A DNA stretch of 64,000 nt. Source: Paenibacillus chitinolyticus NBRC 15660. GTDB lineage: Bacteria; Bacillota; Bacilli; Paenibacillales; NBRC-103111. Both the position numbers and the translations under genes were made by a program. The notes under the pieces were generated by a model, which worked only from the letters and a program-made list of their open reading frames with translations, was not told the DNA's origin and ran no database searches. Within the stretch, counting starts at the first letter, position 1, and each line of letters begins with the position of its first letter. Where the stretch lies: positions 186,001 to 250,000 of the forward strand of contig NZ_BBJT01000001.1 in the NCBI RefSeq assembly GCF_000739915.1, written 5' to 3'. Below are positions 9,295-18,144 of the stretch, one piece after another.

Positions 9295-9941
9295 AGGAGC
9301 ACAAAGATAGGGCGATCGGAAGGGGAGAACTCCTTCTTTTTCAAGGAGACAGCATTACGGATACCGGCAGAAACCGCGAAAATCATGCGGACCTGGGAAA
9401 AGGCTATGTTCAGATGATAGCAGGTTGGTTCGGCGCTCCTTGTCCCGGAAGCGGGGTCACTTTTCTCAACAGGGGGGTAAGCGGAAACCGCGTCAAAGAT
9501 TTGCAAAACCGCTGGGAGCAGGACTGCATCGACTTGAAGCCGGATTGGATCACCATTTGTATCGGGATCAACGATTGCTGGAGAAGGTATGACCGCAATG
9601 ACCCCACGTCCCTGGAGACGTTTGCCGCGGGATACCGGCAGCTTCTGACGCGCACGACAGAAGAGACGGAAGCCCGCATCGTGCTGATGGAGCCCTTCGT
9701 CCTTCCCGTGCGGGAGGACCGTAAGGCGTGGCGGGAAGACCTCGATCCGAAGATCCATGCCGTACGGGAGCTGGCCCGGGAGTTCGGAGCCCGGCTGGTT
9801 CCGCTCGACGGCTTGTTTGCCCGCGCTTCCACGGAAGCGCCGGCCAGCTACTGGGCCCCGGATGGGGTACACCCGTCGGCCGCCGGCCACGGACTGATAG
9901 CCAGGGCGTGGCTGGACACGATGAAGGTGCAGTTTGTTTAG
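9291..9941 (+). CDS. SGNH/GDSL hydrolase, rhamnogalacturonan-acetylesterase-like
   Basis: 216 residues, ATG 9291 eight bases after GAGGAGG and overlapping the glycosidase stop by 4 bp. Block I reads FQGDSITD with the nucleophilic Ser, the block II Gly is in NRGVSGNRV, the block III Asn in GINDCW, and block V reads DGVHPSAAGH with the Asp and His of the triad. No signal peptide is visible, so it is cytoplasmic. Members of this group remove acetyl groups from sugars of pectin, xylan and similar polymers. Coupling to the GH95-like enzyme suggests that it deacetylates the same imported oligosaccharides. The exact substrate is inference. Confidence 0.88.
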   Translation: MKEHKDRAIGRGELLLFQGDSITDTGRNRENHADLGKGYVQMIAGWFGAPCPGSGVTFLNRGVSGNRVKDLQNRWEQDCIDLKPDWITICIGINDCWRRYDRNDPTSLETFAAGYRQLLTRTTEETEARIVLMEPFVLPVREDRKAWREDLDPKIHAVRELAREFGARLVPLDGLFARASTEAPASYWAPDGVHPSAAGHGLIARAWLDTMKVQFV

Positions 9942-10018
9942 AGAAGAAAGCCGATATTCCGGATTTTGAGGAGTCTTTTCGAGATTTGAAGATAGCTTTT
10001 ACGGAACAAGTACGGTAT

Positions 10019-10055
10019 ACAGGAAGTAGAGTGCGCACTCTACTTCCTGTTTTAT
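10019..10055 (+). terminator. 32-bp perfect palindrome, probable terminator
   Basis: Positions 10019-10050 form a perfect inverted repeat with no spacer (arm ACAGGAAGTAGAGTGC). TTTTAT follows. It lies between the esterase stop and the PL6 gene and can end the transporter operon. A zero-loop palindrome is unusual for a terminator, so a protein-binding role is possible too. Confidence 0.6.
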
Positions 10056-10113
10056 GCAAAGGAGAATGGAACTGCAAGTCAGGCGCTGAAAAATACGTTC
10101 AAAAGGATGTGCT

Positions 10114-11994
10114 ATGATGAACGCCGGTAATCGTACCTTTTCGCTCATTCTGTCTCTATGTCTGCTTCTTATGCTGGTTCCCGCTCAGGGCTACGCGGCA
10201 AATGCGAAATTTTCCGTACCCGCTTCCGCCGTAACGGCGAGTAAGCATGACGGCAACCTGCCGGCTAATACGGTGGACGGCAATCTGTCGACCCGCTGGT
10301 CCGCAAACGGTGACGGCGAGTGGATCCGCTTCGATCTCGGGTCACTCCGTAAAGTCGCTTATATCAAAGTTGCCTTCCTGAACGGCGACACGAGAACATC
10401 GACTTTCGATATTCAGACTTCGGCGGACAACGTTACGTATACGAATGTGAAAACAAATGTGACGAGCAGCCTGAGCGCGCAGCTTCAGACATTTGATTTT
10501 ACGGATGTATCCTCGGTGCGTTACGTGAAGCTTGTAGGGCACGGTAACTCCGTCAATTTGTGGAACAGCTACACGGAAGTCGAAATTTATGGGGAAGACG
10601 GCAGCCAAGGGGGAATCCCCGTGTCCACTTCGGAAGGACTGGCAGCGGCTCTGAAAACCGCAAGCGCCGGACAGACGATTGTGCTGGCGGACGGCAATTA
10701 CACGGTTAGCGGGAATAATCCGTCGATTTTAATTGAAAATAGAAACGGAACAGAGGCAAGCCCCATTACGATCAAAGCCGCAAACCGGGGAAAGGCGGTC
10801 ATTACAGGTTCGACCACTTTCGAAGTCAAAAAATCCTCTTACGTAACAATCGAGGGCTTGAAGTTCGCCAATTCGGCCGACAAGGGCGTCTTATTGAACG
10901 GCTCCCATCATATCCGGCTGACGCGGAACCAGTTTGCCTTACCTGCACGGGGCGTGGACACTATCTGGCTTCAGGTAAGCGGGGCGAACAGCCATCATAA
11001 CCAGATCGACCGCAACGATTTCGGCAACAAAACGGACACCAATCCTCTTATCGCCTATGAAGGGGACGGCCAGGGGAACATTTCCCAACATGATGTGATC
11101 GAATACAATTATTTTCACGATGTAGGTCCATGGGTCGACAACGGCAAAGAAACGATCCGGCTGGGCTTGTCCAAAATTTCGCTTTCCGACGGGTTCAACA
11201 AAATCCAGTATAATCTGTTTGAAAATACAGACGGCGAACCGGAAATCGTTTCCGTGAAAAGCAGCAACAATACCGTTCGCTACAATACGTTCAAAACGTC
11301 CAAGGGCGGACTTACTTCGAGACACGGCCATAACAACAGTTTCTACGGGAACTTCTTTCTCGGCGACGGGGTAAAATCGGAACAGGCGGGCATCCGCATC
11401 TACGGGAACGACCATAAGATTTATAACAATTACATGGAAAATCTGACGAACAGCGCGATTATTCTCGACAACGGCAATTACGACGGCGGAACGGGCGGTT
11501 ATCCCTCGAATCCGAGCAAAGACGATCTGAAGGCTCAGTGGAGAATTTACCGGGCCCAAGTAGTCAACAACACGATCGTCAACAGCACGACCGGTATTGT
11601 AGTAGGTTCGGGCAAAGCGTTCACTCCGGTAGACAGCAGAGTAGCCAACAATATCGTGAAAAACAGCTCGGGCATTCTCTATAACGAGGCGGCAGCGACC
11701 AATACGGTATTCGAAGGCAACATCGGCTTCGGAGGGACCGTGACAAACAAAGGCAGAACGTCTGCCGAGATCTGGAATAAGAATCCGCTGCTGACGGTCG
11801 TGCAGGGGCTGCAGAAATTATCGGCTTCCAGCCCGGCGATCAATTATGCCAAAGGCTCTTATCCTTTTGTCCAGGAGGATATGGACGGGGAAACCCGCTC
11901 GGTTAACGATGCCGGGGCCGATGAGCGTTCGAGCGCGTCAAGCTTTACGAATCATCCGCTGACTCAAGCAGAAGTGGGACCGGATGCTCCCTGA
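10114..11994 (+). CDS. Secreted polysaccharide lyase family 6 protein with discoidin domain
   Basis: 626 residues. There is a Sec signal peptide (about 1-30, cut near GYAANA), then an F5/8 type C/CBM32-like domain (about 30-150, VDGNLSTRWSANGDGEWIRFDLG) and a right-handed parallel beta-helix lyase domain (about 165-600). The domain starts SEGLAAALKTASAGQTIVLADGNY, the standard PL6 opening. Lys382 (VSVKSSNN) and Arg403 (SRHGHNN) match the catalytic Lys/Arg pair of chondroitinase B, including their 21-residue spacing. PL6 enzymes cleave alginate or dermatan sulfate by beta-elimination, and either is possible. The gene follows the palindrome at 10019 and so may have its own promoter, but its position suggests that it makes the oligosaccharides taken up by the neighbouring ABC transporter. 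Confidence 0.9.
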   Translation: MMNAGNRTFSLILSLCLLLMLVPAQGYAANAKFSVPASAVTASKHDGNLPANTVDGNLSTRWSANGDGEWIRFDLGSLRKVAYIKVAFLNGDTRTSTFDIQTSADNVTYTNVKTNVTSSLSAQLQTFDFTDVSSVRYVKLVGHGNSVNLWNSYTEVEIYGEDGSQGGIPVSTSEGLAAALKTASAGQTIVLADGNYTVSGNNPSILIENRNGTEASPITIKAANRGKAVITGSTTFEVKKSSYVTIEGLKFANSADKGVLLNGSHHIRLTRNQFALPARGVDTIWLQVSGANSHHNQIDRNDFGNKTDTNPLIAYEGDGQGNISQHDVIEYNYFHDVGPWVDNGKETIRLGLSKISLSDGFNKIQYNLFENTDGEPEIVSVKSSNNTVRYNTFKTSKGGLTSRHGHNNSFYGNFFLGDGVKSEQAGIRIYGNDHKIYNNYMENLTNSAIILDNGNYDGGTGGYPSNPSKDDLKAQWRIYRAQVVNNTIVNSTTGIVVGSGKAFTPVDSRVANNIVKNSSGILYNEAAATNTVFEGNIGFGGTVTNKGRTSAEIWNKNPLLTVVQGLQKLSASSPAINYAKGSYPFVQEDMDGETRSVNDAGADERSSASSFTNHPLTQAEVGPDAP

Positions 11995-12054
11995 CTTTTA
12001 AGGGAAAAAGAAAGCTATGCTATCCGCAGTTTGCAAGGGTGTATAACGGAGGAG

Positions 12055-12080
12055 CCGGCACAGATTGTGCCGGTTTTTTT
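12055..12080 (+). terminator. Rho-independent terminator after the PL6 gene
   Basis: CCGGCAC (12055-12061) pairs with GTGCCGG (12067-12073) around a 5-nt loop, followed by seven T. Confidence 0.9.
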
Positions 12081-12114
12081 CTATGGATTGAAACGAAAGC
12101 GAAGAATAAAAAAT

Positions 12115-12162
12115 TTGCCTAAATCGGCTGTTTTTGATAAGATACAGAACGAACGTTCAGTA
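12115..12162 (+). promoter_or_regulatory. Promoter and TetR operator of the TetR gene
   Basis: A -35 TTGCCT (12115-12120) and -10 TAAGAT (12138-12143) are separated by 17 bp. Directly downstream lies TACAGAACGAACGTTCAGTA (12143-12162), an inverted repeat almost identical to the site at 12903-12922. The position over the start of transcription fits autorepression. Confidence 0.75.
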
Positions 12163-12234
12163 TTATTGTCCTGTGAACACGACGGGCAGGCACGGATGCC
12201 GTCAGACCATCCACGAAGGAGTGAAGCGGAGCGG

Positions 12235-12831
12235 ATGAATAAAAAGCAGCTGCAAAGCGAACAGACAAAAAAACGGGTTGCGGATGCTGCCAAGACCTTG
12301 TTCGTCCAGAAGGGATACAAATCCACTTCTATCGAAGATATCGTGGAGGCCACGGGGAGCAGCAAAGGAAACATTTATTATCATTTCAAAAGTAAAGAAG
12401 GTTTATTCCTTTATCTGGTCGACGAATGGGAGCGCGAATGGGAAGAAAAGTGGATGGAAAAAGAACCGCTTTACAAAACAACGACCGAGAAGCTCTTAGG
12501 GATGGCGGAACAGATGGTTATCGAAGATTTGAACCATCCCCTGACCAAAGCGGCTGACGAGTTTTTTAATAACGAAGAGAAAACGAACGATGTGGAAGAA
12601 CGGATTGCGGGGCTGGTGAACCGGCATTTAAAGTTCAATCAAGTACTGATTCAACAGGGGATGGACAGCGGTGAATTCAAAGGCGCCGATGTGGAACCTC
12701 TTGCGATGATACTGGAAAGTCTGATCATGGGGCTGAGCCAGATGTCGCGGAAATTGTCCACGGCGGAAGCATTGAAGCTGTACCGGCTGGCTTTCGGCGT
12801 CTTCCTGCACGGAGTAGCTAAACCGAGTTAA
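12235..12831 (+). CDS. TetR/AcrR-family transcriptional repressor
   Basis: 198 residues. The N-terminal helix-turn-helix reads ADAAKTLFVQKGYKSTSIEDIVEATGSSKGNIYYHFKSKEGL, a classic TetR domain; the C-terminal helical ligand domain is variable. Longer frames reach back to 12031 but run through the promoter and operator. ATG 12235 is therefore chosen, with ATG 12196 as an alternative. Matching operators in front of this gene and in front of the MFS gene 150 bp downstream indicate that it represses itself and that exporter, released by an unknown drug or metabolite. Confidence 0.9.
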   Translation: MNKKQLQSEQTKKRVADAAKTLFVQKGYKSTSIEDIVEATGSSKGNIYYHFKSKEGLFLYLVDEWEREWEEKWMEKEPLYKTTTEKLLGMAEQMVIEDLNHPLTKAADEFFNNEEKTNDVEERIAGLVNRHLKFNQVLIQQGMDSGEFKGADVEPLAMILESLIMGLSQMSRKLSTAEALKLYRLAFGVFLHGVAKPS

Positions 12832-12878
12832 TAGGGCGGACTGCCGGTGACAGATGAAGAAATTTTCGATTCGGCGCT

Positions 12879-12922
12879 TTGGCGTCTTTTATTACGCTCT
12901 CATACTGAACGAACGTTCAGTA
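12879..12922 (+). promoter_or_regulatory. Promoter and TetR operator of the MFS exporter
   Basis: TTGGCG (12879-12884) and CATACT (12901-12906) form a probable -35/-10 pair with 16-bp spacing. TACTGAACGAACGTTCAGTA (12903-12922; arms ACTGAAC/GTTCAGT around GAAC) overlaps the -10 box. It shares 19 of 20 bases with the site upstream of tetR. Confidence 0.75.
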
Positions 12923-12983
12923 TACAAAATTAAGGGGACCCGGGATAGACTAAATAGACAGATTTGCGGAGGAGGGGATTGAA

Positions 12984-14183
12984 GTGGAGTTGCTTCTTAA
13001 AAACCGAGGAGCCGTACTGCTTCTCATGCTTAATATTTTTCTCGTGTTCACGGGTATCGGACTCGTTATTCCTATCATGCCGACTTACATGGATGAACTT
13101 CATTTAAACGGAAGCATTATGGGCTTACTCGTGGCCGCGTTTTCGCTGACCCAGCTCATTTTCTCGCCGCTCGCGGGCAGGCTTTCCGATTCGCTGGGCC
13201 GGAAGAAAATGATCGTGGCCGGTATGGTCATCTTCACCGTATCCGAGCTGCTATTCGGCGTCGTGAGTTCGCCCGTTCTGCTTTTCGCTTCCAGAATGCT
13301 CGGAGGGATAGGTGCGGCGCTGATCATGCCTTCGATTATGGCTTACATAGCCGATGTCACCACAACCGAGGAACGGGCCAAAGGAATGGGATTTATCAAC
13401 GCCGCGATCACGACAGGCTTCATCATCGGCCCGGGTATCGGCGGCTATATCGCGGAATTCGGCATACGTGCGCCTTTCTACGCGGCTGCGGCCGTGGGCG
13501 CCGTCGCCGCGGTTGTCACGCTGTTTATTCTGCCCGAATCGAAGCCGGTGGAACCGCCCGTCAAAGCCGAAGCGGCTCCCGCGCAGAAGCAGAGCTTTAT
13601 GGCTCAGATGCTGAGTTCGTTCCGGGAACCGTATTTTATCAGCCTGATCATCGTATTCGTAATGTCTTTCGGCCTGGCGAATTACGAGACGGTTTTCGGA
13701 CTTTTCGTGGATCATAAATTCGGATTTACACCTAAAGATATCGCGTTTATCATTACGTTCGGCTCTATTTCCGGAGCTGTCGTGCAGGTCACGATATTCG
13801 GCTGGATCTTGAATCGTTTCGGGGAAAGAACCGTCATATCGGTCTGTCTCGCTATGGCCGGTCTGTTCGTTTTGCTGACTCTGTTCGTCCATCAGTACTG
13901 GATGATTGTCGTTGTGACGTTTATCGTATTTTTGTCCATCGATATTTTGCGTCCGGCGATCGGAACTCAGATGTCTAAAATGGCGAACGAGCACCAGGGA
14001 TATGTAGCGGGCCTGAATTCGGCTTATACGAGCCTCGGAAATATTACGGGTCCGATCGTGGCCGGAGTTCTTTTCGACCGGAATTTGAATTTTCCGTATG
14101 TGTCGGCGGCTCTGATCTTGTTTCTATGCTTCGCCTTGTCTTTGCGGGCGGGAAGAAGAGGTTCGGAACCCGGCATTTCATAA
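12984..14183 (+). CDS. MFS multidrug-type efflux transporter (12 TMS)
   Basis: 399 residues from GTG 12984, with GGAGGAGGGG upstream. Twelve helices are expected. The loop 2-3 motif A reads GRLSDSLGRKKMI and helix 5 carries the motif C-like GFIIGPGIGGYIAEFG, which marks drug:H+ antiporters of the DHA1 group (Bmr/TetA-like). It lies downstream of the TetR gene and its promoter carries the same operator, so it is the likely regulated target and gives efflux of the TetR ligand. The substrate is unknown. Confidence 0.9.
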   Translation: MELLLKNRGAVLLLMLNIFLVFTGIGLVIPIMPTYMDELHLNGSIMGLLVAAFSLTQLIFSPLAGRLSDSLGRKKMIVAGMVIFTVSELLFGVVSSPVLLFASRMLGGIGAALIMPSIMAYIADVTTTEERAKGMGFINAAITTGFIIGPGIGGYIAEFGIRAPFYAAAAVGAVAAVVTLFILPESKPVEPPVKAEAAPAQKQSFMAQMLSSFREPYFISLIIVFVMSFGLANYETVFGLFVDHKFGFTPKDIAFIITFGSISGAVVQVTIFGWILNRFGERTVISVCLAMAGLFVLLTLFVHQYWMIVVVTFIVFLSIDILRPAIGTQMSKMANEHQGYVAGLNSAYTSLGNITGPIVAGVLFDRNLNFPYVSAALILFLCFALSLRAGRRGSEPGIS

Positions 14184-14237
14184 AGCGACAGAAACCTTTA
14201 TACTGGAAAGATGATAAGAAAGCGGGAGGCATGCACG

Positions 14238-15104
14238 ATGCGGCATACAGAAGGTTATATCGAGGTACCCGGCGGTAAAGTGTGGTACAGCTCGGCGGGA
14301 GAAGGCGGCGGGACGCCCCTGCTCGTTCTTCACGGCGGACCCGGCAATACGCACGACCCGCTAAAAGCGGCTCTCCACGTGCTGGGAGACCAGCGGCCGG
14401 TTATTTTCTACGATCAGCTCGGCGGAGGGAATTCGGACAGACCCGAAGACGCTACATTATGGCATACGGAACGGTTTATCGAAGAACTGGCCTGTGTGAG
14501 AGAAGCTCTCGGCCTGGATGAAGTTCATATACTCGGGCATTCCTGGGGCACGATGCTCGCGGCTTCCTATTTGATCGAACGCAAGCCAACCGGAGTGAGA
14601 AGCGTCATTTTCTCCAGTCCCTGTCTGAGTGCGGCACGCTGGAAAGAAGACGCGGACCGGTTCCTGGCCGAATTGCCGGATGAAGTCCAAGCGGTCATCG
14701 CGCGCAGCGAGGAGCAGGGCACAACGAATACGGATGAGTATCGGGATGCGATGAAGGAATATTACAAACGGCATGTATGCCGGATCGATCCGCTGCCTGC
14801 GGTCATGCTGGAAAGCCGGGGCAAGGCTAATAAGGACATTTATATGTCCATGTGGGGTCCTTCCGAGTTTTGCCCGACCGGCAGTCTGAAAACATACGAC
14901 GTGACACCGCGGCTTCATGAAATTAACGTGCCGTCGCTGTTCCTGTGCGGCCGATATGACGAAGCGGCGCCGGAGTCTACGTTTTACTATCACTCGCTTG
15001 TCCCCCGGTCGGACTTTCAAGTGCTGGAGAACAGCTCTCATGTGGGATATCTGGAAGAACCGGATGAGTATGTCCGTATCGTACGGGGCTTTTTAACTTC
15101 ATAA
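14238..15104 (+). CDS. Alpha/beta hydrolase, proline iminopeptidase-like
   Basis: 288 residues from ATG 14238, 8 bases after GGGAGG (in-frame ATG 14211 lacks a site). HGGPGNTHD forms the oxyanion-hole region, followed by [20 protein letters not shown] carries the nucleophilic Ser, [10 protein letters not shown] the Asp and [10 protein letters not shown] the His. HGGPG plus DQxGxGxS is the hallmark of S33 proline iminopeptidases and related tricorn-factor-like peptidases, which remove N-terminal Pro from peptides in the cytoplasm. Some members are amide or ester hydrolases instead. It lies 54 bp after the MFS gene and may be co-transcribed with it, which could link it to hydrolysis of the exported compound. 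Confidence 0.85.
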   Translation: MRHTEGYIEVPGGKVWYSSAGEGGGTPLLVLHGGPGNTHDPLKAALHVLGDQRPVIFYDQLGGGNSDRPEDATLWHTERFIEELACVREALGLDEVHILGHSWGTMLAASYLIERKPTGVRSVIFSSPCLSAARWKEDADRFLAELPDEVQAVIARSEEQGTTNTDEYRDAMKEYYKRHVCRIDPLPAVMLESRGKANKDIYMSMWGPSEFCPTGSLKTYDVTPRLHEINVPSLFLCGRYDEAAPESTFYYHSLVPRSDFQVLENSSHVGYLEEPDEYVRIVRGFLTS

Positions 15105-15115
15105 GCAGCCTGGCA

Positions 15116-15153
15116 AAAAAGACAGACTTTCTTAAAAGGAAGTCTGTCTTTTT
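15116..15153 (+). terminator. Rho-independent terminator after the hydrolase gene
   Basis: AAAAAGACAGACTT (15116-15129) pairs with AAGTCTGTCTTTTT (15140-15153). The A-rich and T-rich ends make it able to work in both directions. The following 250 bp up to the SDR stop hold no gene or site that I can support. Confidence 0.85.
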
Positions 15154-15406
15154 GATGAATAAGCCGCTGTCCGGAGCGTTGAGAGCGAGGCTGCGACCGG
15201 AGGTGACCAGCAGCCCGTTGTCCGAGAGGCAGCCGAGGCTGGCCAAGCGAAATCCGTCGGATCCGCATCGTAACGTTAGATTTGCCAACGGATGCTGTCC
15301 CGCGCCGTACCCCCGAGATGCGGGTGCTCGTCCCTTAACCGCTTGCTCGGCAGCAACGGACTAAGCTTGGCGCAATCTCCCGATCCTCTTCGTCGCTGCC
15401 TGGTTC

Positions 15407-16171
15407 TTAGAGACGGATTCCACCGGATACATCGAGAATCTGGGCAGTGACCCACCGGCTCTCCTCCGATGCCAGGAAGGCCGCCGCATCCGCGATATCG
15501 CTGACGTGTCCGAGCCGGCCCAGGGCCGTCATGCCGACCGCGTATTCCCGGACCGACGGATCGCTCAGGATCTCCGCGTTAATATCGGTTTCCGTGTAAC
15601 CGGGCAGGATGGTGTTCACGGTAATGCCCCTTTCACCGAGCTGCTTCGCCAGCGGCAGAGTCATGGTGTTTAAAGCACCTTTGGTCAGTCCGTAGGCAAT
15701 GGAAGCAGGGAACGCGATACGGGTTTCGGCGGAGGAAATGTTCACGATCCGTCCTCCGGTGCGCAGCCGGGGCAGCGCTTTCTGAATAATGAAAAACGGG
15801 GCCTTGATGTTGACGGCGATCAGCTCGTCAAACTGTTTCTCGGTCGTTGTTTCGATGGACCCTTGTGTGCCGATTCCGGCATTGTTGACGAGAATATCGA
15901 GGGAAGTGCTGCCCGTATGTTTGATGGTGAGCGTGTCCAACTGCTCGAACAACCGTTCCACGCCCATCATGGAGCCCAGATCGGCCTGCACGCTAAAAGC
16001 TCTTCCGCCGGATTCCGTAATTTCGGCAACGGTCTGCTCCGCCGCCTTCTTGTCCCGGCCATAATGAACGGCTACCCAAGCACCGTCATGGGCCAATCTC
16101 TTGGCGATCGCCTTTCCGATTCCGCGGCTCGCCCCGGTGACGAGCGCCGTTTTTTCGCGCAAATTTTGCAT
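15407..16171 (-). CDS. SDR-family NAD(P)-dependent oxidoreductase
   Basis: 254 residues. The Rossmann motif TGASRGIG lies near the N-terminus; VNNAGIG, the catalytic Ser in VNISSAET, YGLTK (Tyr and Lys) and the C-terminal WVTAQILDVSGG are all present. It is a complete classical short-chain dehydrogenase of the FabG-like group. ATG 16171 is chosen because AAAGGATG is well placed for it, whereas an in-frame ATG at 16180 abuts the site. The substrate is unknown. It is transcribed away from the Lrp-like gene. Confidence 0.9.
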   Translation of the reverse strand: MQNLREKTALVTGASRGIGKAIAKRLAHDGAWVAVHYGRDKKAAEQTVAEITESGGRAFSVQADLGSMMGVERLFEQLDTLTIKHTGSTSLDILVNNAGIGTQGSIETTTEKQFDELIAVNIKAPFFIIQKALPRLRTGGRIVNISSAETRIAFPASIAYGLTKGALNTMTLPLAKQLGERGITVNTILPGYTETDINAEILSDPSVREYAVGMTALGRLGHVSDIADAAAFLASEESRWVTAQILDVSGGIRL

Positions 16172-16309
16172 GCCAATCATCCTTTCCGGTTCTATACCAT
16201 TAATTATATGGAAATTCGGGAGAGTAGACAGGTATAATTAAAGGGATTCATGCCGAATCACTTTCTGTTTTATAAGCAAAACTACTAAAGCGCTTTAGGA
16301 GGATTATGG

Positions 16310-16749
16310 ATGAGAGAAACGGCAAAGCCCGACGATACCGACCGCAAAATCATGAATTTACTGCATACGAACGCGCGCATGCCGGTTGCCGAAATCGGCC
16401 GCCACATCTCCATGACCCAGCCGGCCGTGAGAGAACGCATCCAAAAGCTCGAGGAGCAGGGAATTATTACCGCCTACAAAGCCAAATTCGATCCCGGTAA
16501 ATTAGACTGGGCATACAGGCATTTATGTTGTTTAAAACCGTCAAATGCAGGGAGTTTGTTCGTTATTGCGAATCTTCCCCGGAGGTTGCCGAGCTGTATC
16601 GGATAAGCGGGGAGTTCAATTATATGCTGAAAACGAGGAGCGAATCGATGGAGTCGCTTGCCGCGTTCCAGGACGCGATGATGATTTTCGGAGTATCCAA
16701 TACGCTGATGATCATGCACGTTCATGCGGAGGACAAAAGTCCATTTTGA
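16310..16749 (+). pseudogene. Lrp/AsnC-family regulator interrupted by a frameshift
   Basis: The first frame (from ATG 16310) encodes the complete AsnC-type winged helix (DDTDRKIMNLLHTNARMPV... AVRERIQKLEEQGIITAYKAKFDPGKLDWAY). Near 16515-16522 the homology jumps to the -1 frame, which continues as AFMLFKTVKCREFVRYCESS and the rest of the ligand-binding (RAM) domain to 16749. One base appears to be missing. The unshifted frame ends at 16606 with 98 residues, lacking the effector domain. A sequencing error or real loss of function is most likely. A TTTAAAA heptamer at 16531-16537 is in phase for -1 slippage but lies downstream of the point where homology changes frame. Confidence 0.75.
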
Positions 16750-16878
16750 CTAACTATCCGGCAATAGGGCAATGGAAGCAGAGTAAGATGTTCGATCTCA
16801 AATATTTCAGTTAAACGATTACCGGATTTCTGAATCGGGCGTTGGGTATCTCCGTTAGTTCAATAAAGTGAGCTAAAA

Positions 16879-16907
16879 TTGTATTCCTATAGTGCATAGA
16901 ATATAAT
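16879..16907 (+). promoter_or_regulatory. Promoter of the AraC-family gene
   Basis: TTGTAT (16879-16884) and TATAAT (16902-16907) are separated by exactly 17 bp. The -10 box covers the first in-frame ATG (16906), which moves the true start downstream. Confidence 0.75.
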
Positions 16908-16947
16908 GCAGCTATTCTCTAGATTAATTAGGCAAGAAGGTGTCGAA

Positions 16948-17946
16948 TTGACTTTAGATATAGTTAATAGCGAGGTACACAGCCTTTTCGATCAATTTAC
17001 GGATCTGATTCAAGGACAATCCCGGCTCCGGACATGGGAGCAGCATATTACGATTCCGCACGGGGTTGGACAAGGAAGCATCCTCAGAACGCGAATCCGT
17101 CCCGACATGGAAATCGTGATAACAGACGTGACCTATGCGCAGGATATGAAGCTGCGTATTCAGGAGGCTTGTCCGTTGTTTGAGCTAAGTTACTGCCTGA
17201 GCGGCGATGTTTATTGCGAGTGGGGCGGGAAGGAAAGTTATACCAGTCATTGGACGGGTAACGTGCTATTTTTCGAGGATGAATTGGTATATGAAGAGAA
17301 AAAGGCGGGTGTCCGCAATCATATGGTGGAAATCCGGCTATCTCCGAAGGAACTGTTTCATTATGCGGCCGATTTTACCGAGAAACAGAGGATGGAATCC
17401 TGGCTGCAGCGGCATAAGGGCAACATCGATAAATACCCGAATACGCCGGAAATCCATCGCTGTGTGTCGGATATGCTGAACTGTACTTATGACGGAGCGA
17501 TGAAAAGGCTGTACATGGAGAGTAAAGCGATGGAGCTGATCGCTTTGTTCGGGGAAGTAGAAGGCTATGAAGCGGAGATTGGAAAAACGTTTTTGAACCG
17601 TGACGATCTGGCGAAGCTGGATCAAGCCAGGGAACTCGTGATTCGTCATTTCGAACAGCCGTTATCGATCCGTGAGCTGGCGAGAAAGGTCGGACTCAAC
17701 GAATTCAAGCTGAAGAAAGGTTTTCGGGAACGTTTTGGCATGACTGTATTTGAACTGGTACGCAAGCAGAGGATGGAAAAGGCGCTTTATTGTATGGAAG
17801 TGCGGCGGATGAACGTCGGGGAAACGGCGGTATCCGTCGGCTACAGCAATTTCAGCAATTTCGCGGCAGCCTTCCACAAAATGTATGGGTATAATCCGAG
17901 TGAATACCTTAAGATGTTATCCCATCGGGATGCAGAAACAGAATAG
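16948..17946 (+). CDS. AraC-family transcriptional regulator
   Basis: About 332 residues. TTG 16948 is preceded by AAGAAGGTG at good distance, while the upstream ATG 16906 lies inside the -10 box. The N-terminal 220 residues form a sensor domain of the PchR-like type (CPLFELSYCLSGDVYCEWGGKESYT). The C-terminal 100 residues are the AraC double helix-turn-helix (LSIRELARKVGLNEFKLKKGFRERFGMTVFELV and VGYSNFSNFAAAFHKMYGYNPSEYLKML). Relatives often control siderophore or small-molecule transport. The MFS gene downstream, after a terminator, is the obvious candidate target. Confidence 0.87.
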   Translation: MTLDIVNSEVHSLFDQFTDLIQGQSRLRTWEQHITIPHGVGQGSILRTRIRPDMEIVITDVTYAQDMKLRIQEACPLFELSYCLSGDVYCEWGGKESYTSHWTGNVLFFEDELVYEEKKAGVRNHMVEIRLSPKELFHYAADFTEKQRMESWLQRHKGNIDKYPNTPEIHRCVSDMLNCTYDGAMKRLYMESKAMELIALFGEVEGYEAEIGKTFLNRDDLAKLDQARELVIRHFEQPLSIRELARKVGLNEFKLKKGFRERFGMTVFELVRKQRMEKALYCMEVRRMNVGETAVSVGYSNFSNFAAAFHKMYGYNPSEYLKMLSHRDAETE

Positions 17947-17965
17947 ATCAGTTTAAACGTTTTAT

Positions 17966-18009
17966 AAAAGGATTTCGGACATAGGTATCATGTTCGGAAT
18001 CCTTTTTTT
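17966..18009 (+). terminator. Rho-independent terminator after the AraC gene
   Basis: AAAAGGATTTCGGACAT (17966-17982) pairs, with two G-U-type positions, to ATGTTCGGAATCCTTTT (17990-18006), followed by more T. Confidence 0.85.
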
Positions 18010-18144
18010 GTTCCTTCAACTCCTTTTGTAGGGCGAGAAAATACCTTTACAGGTAGAACACCGTTTCATTTATCGCTGATAATAAGGATCAATTGATCAG
18101 GCTGGTTCGCTTCATTTGATGCCGGTTGATAGGAGGGGTTAACC

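Noticed and set aside
15152-15364. 70-codon frame after a terminator
   Set aside because: Begins inside the terminator T-run, lacks a ribosome site and reads as Arg/Pro-rich chance sequence.
16531-16537. Programmed -1 frameshifting in the Lrp-like gene
   Set aside because: The conserved sequence already lies in the second frame upstream of the slippery heptamer, so a simple one-base loss explains it better.
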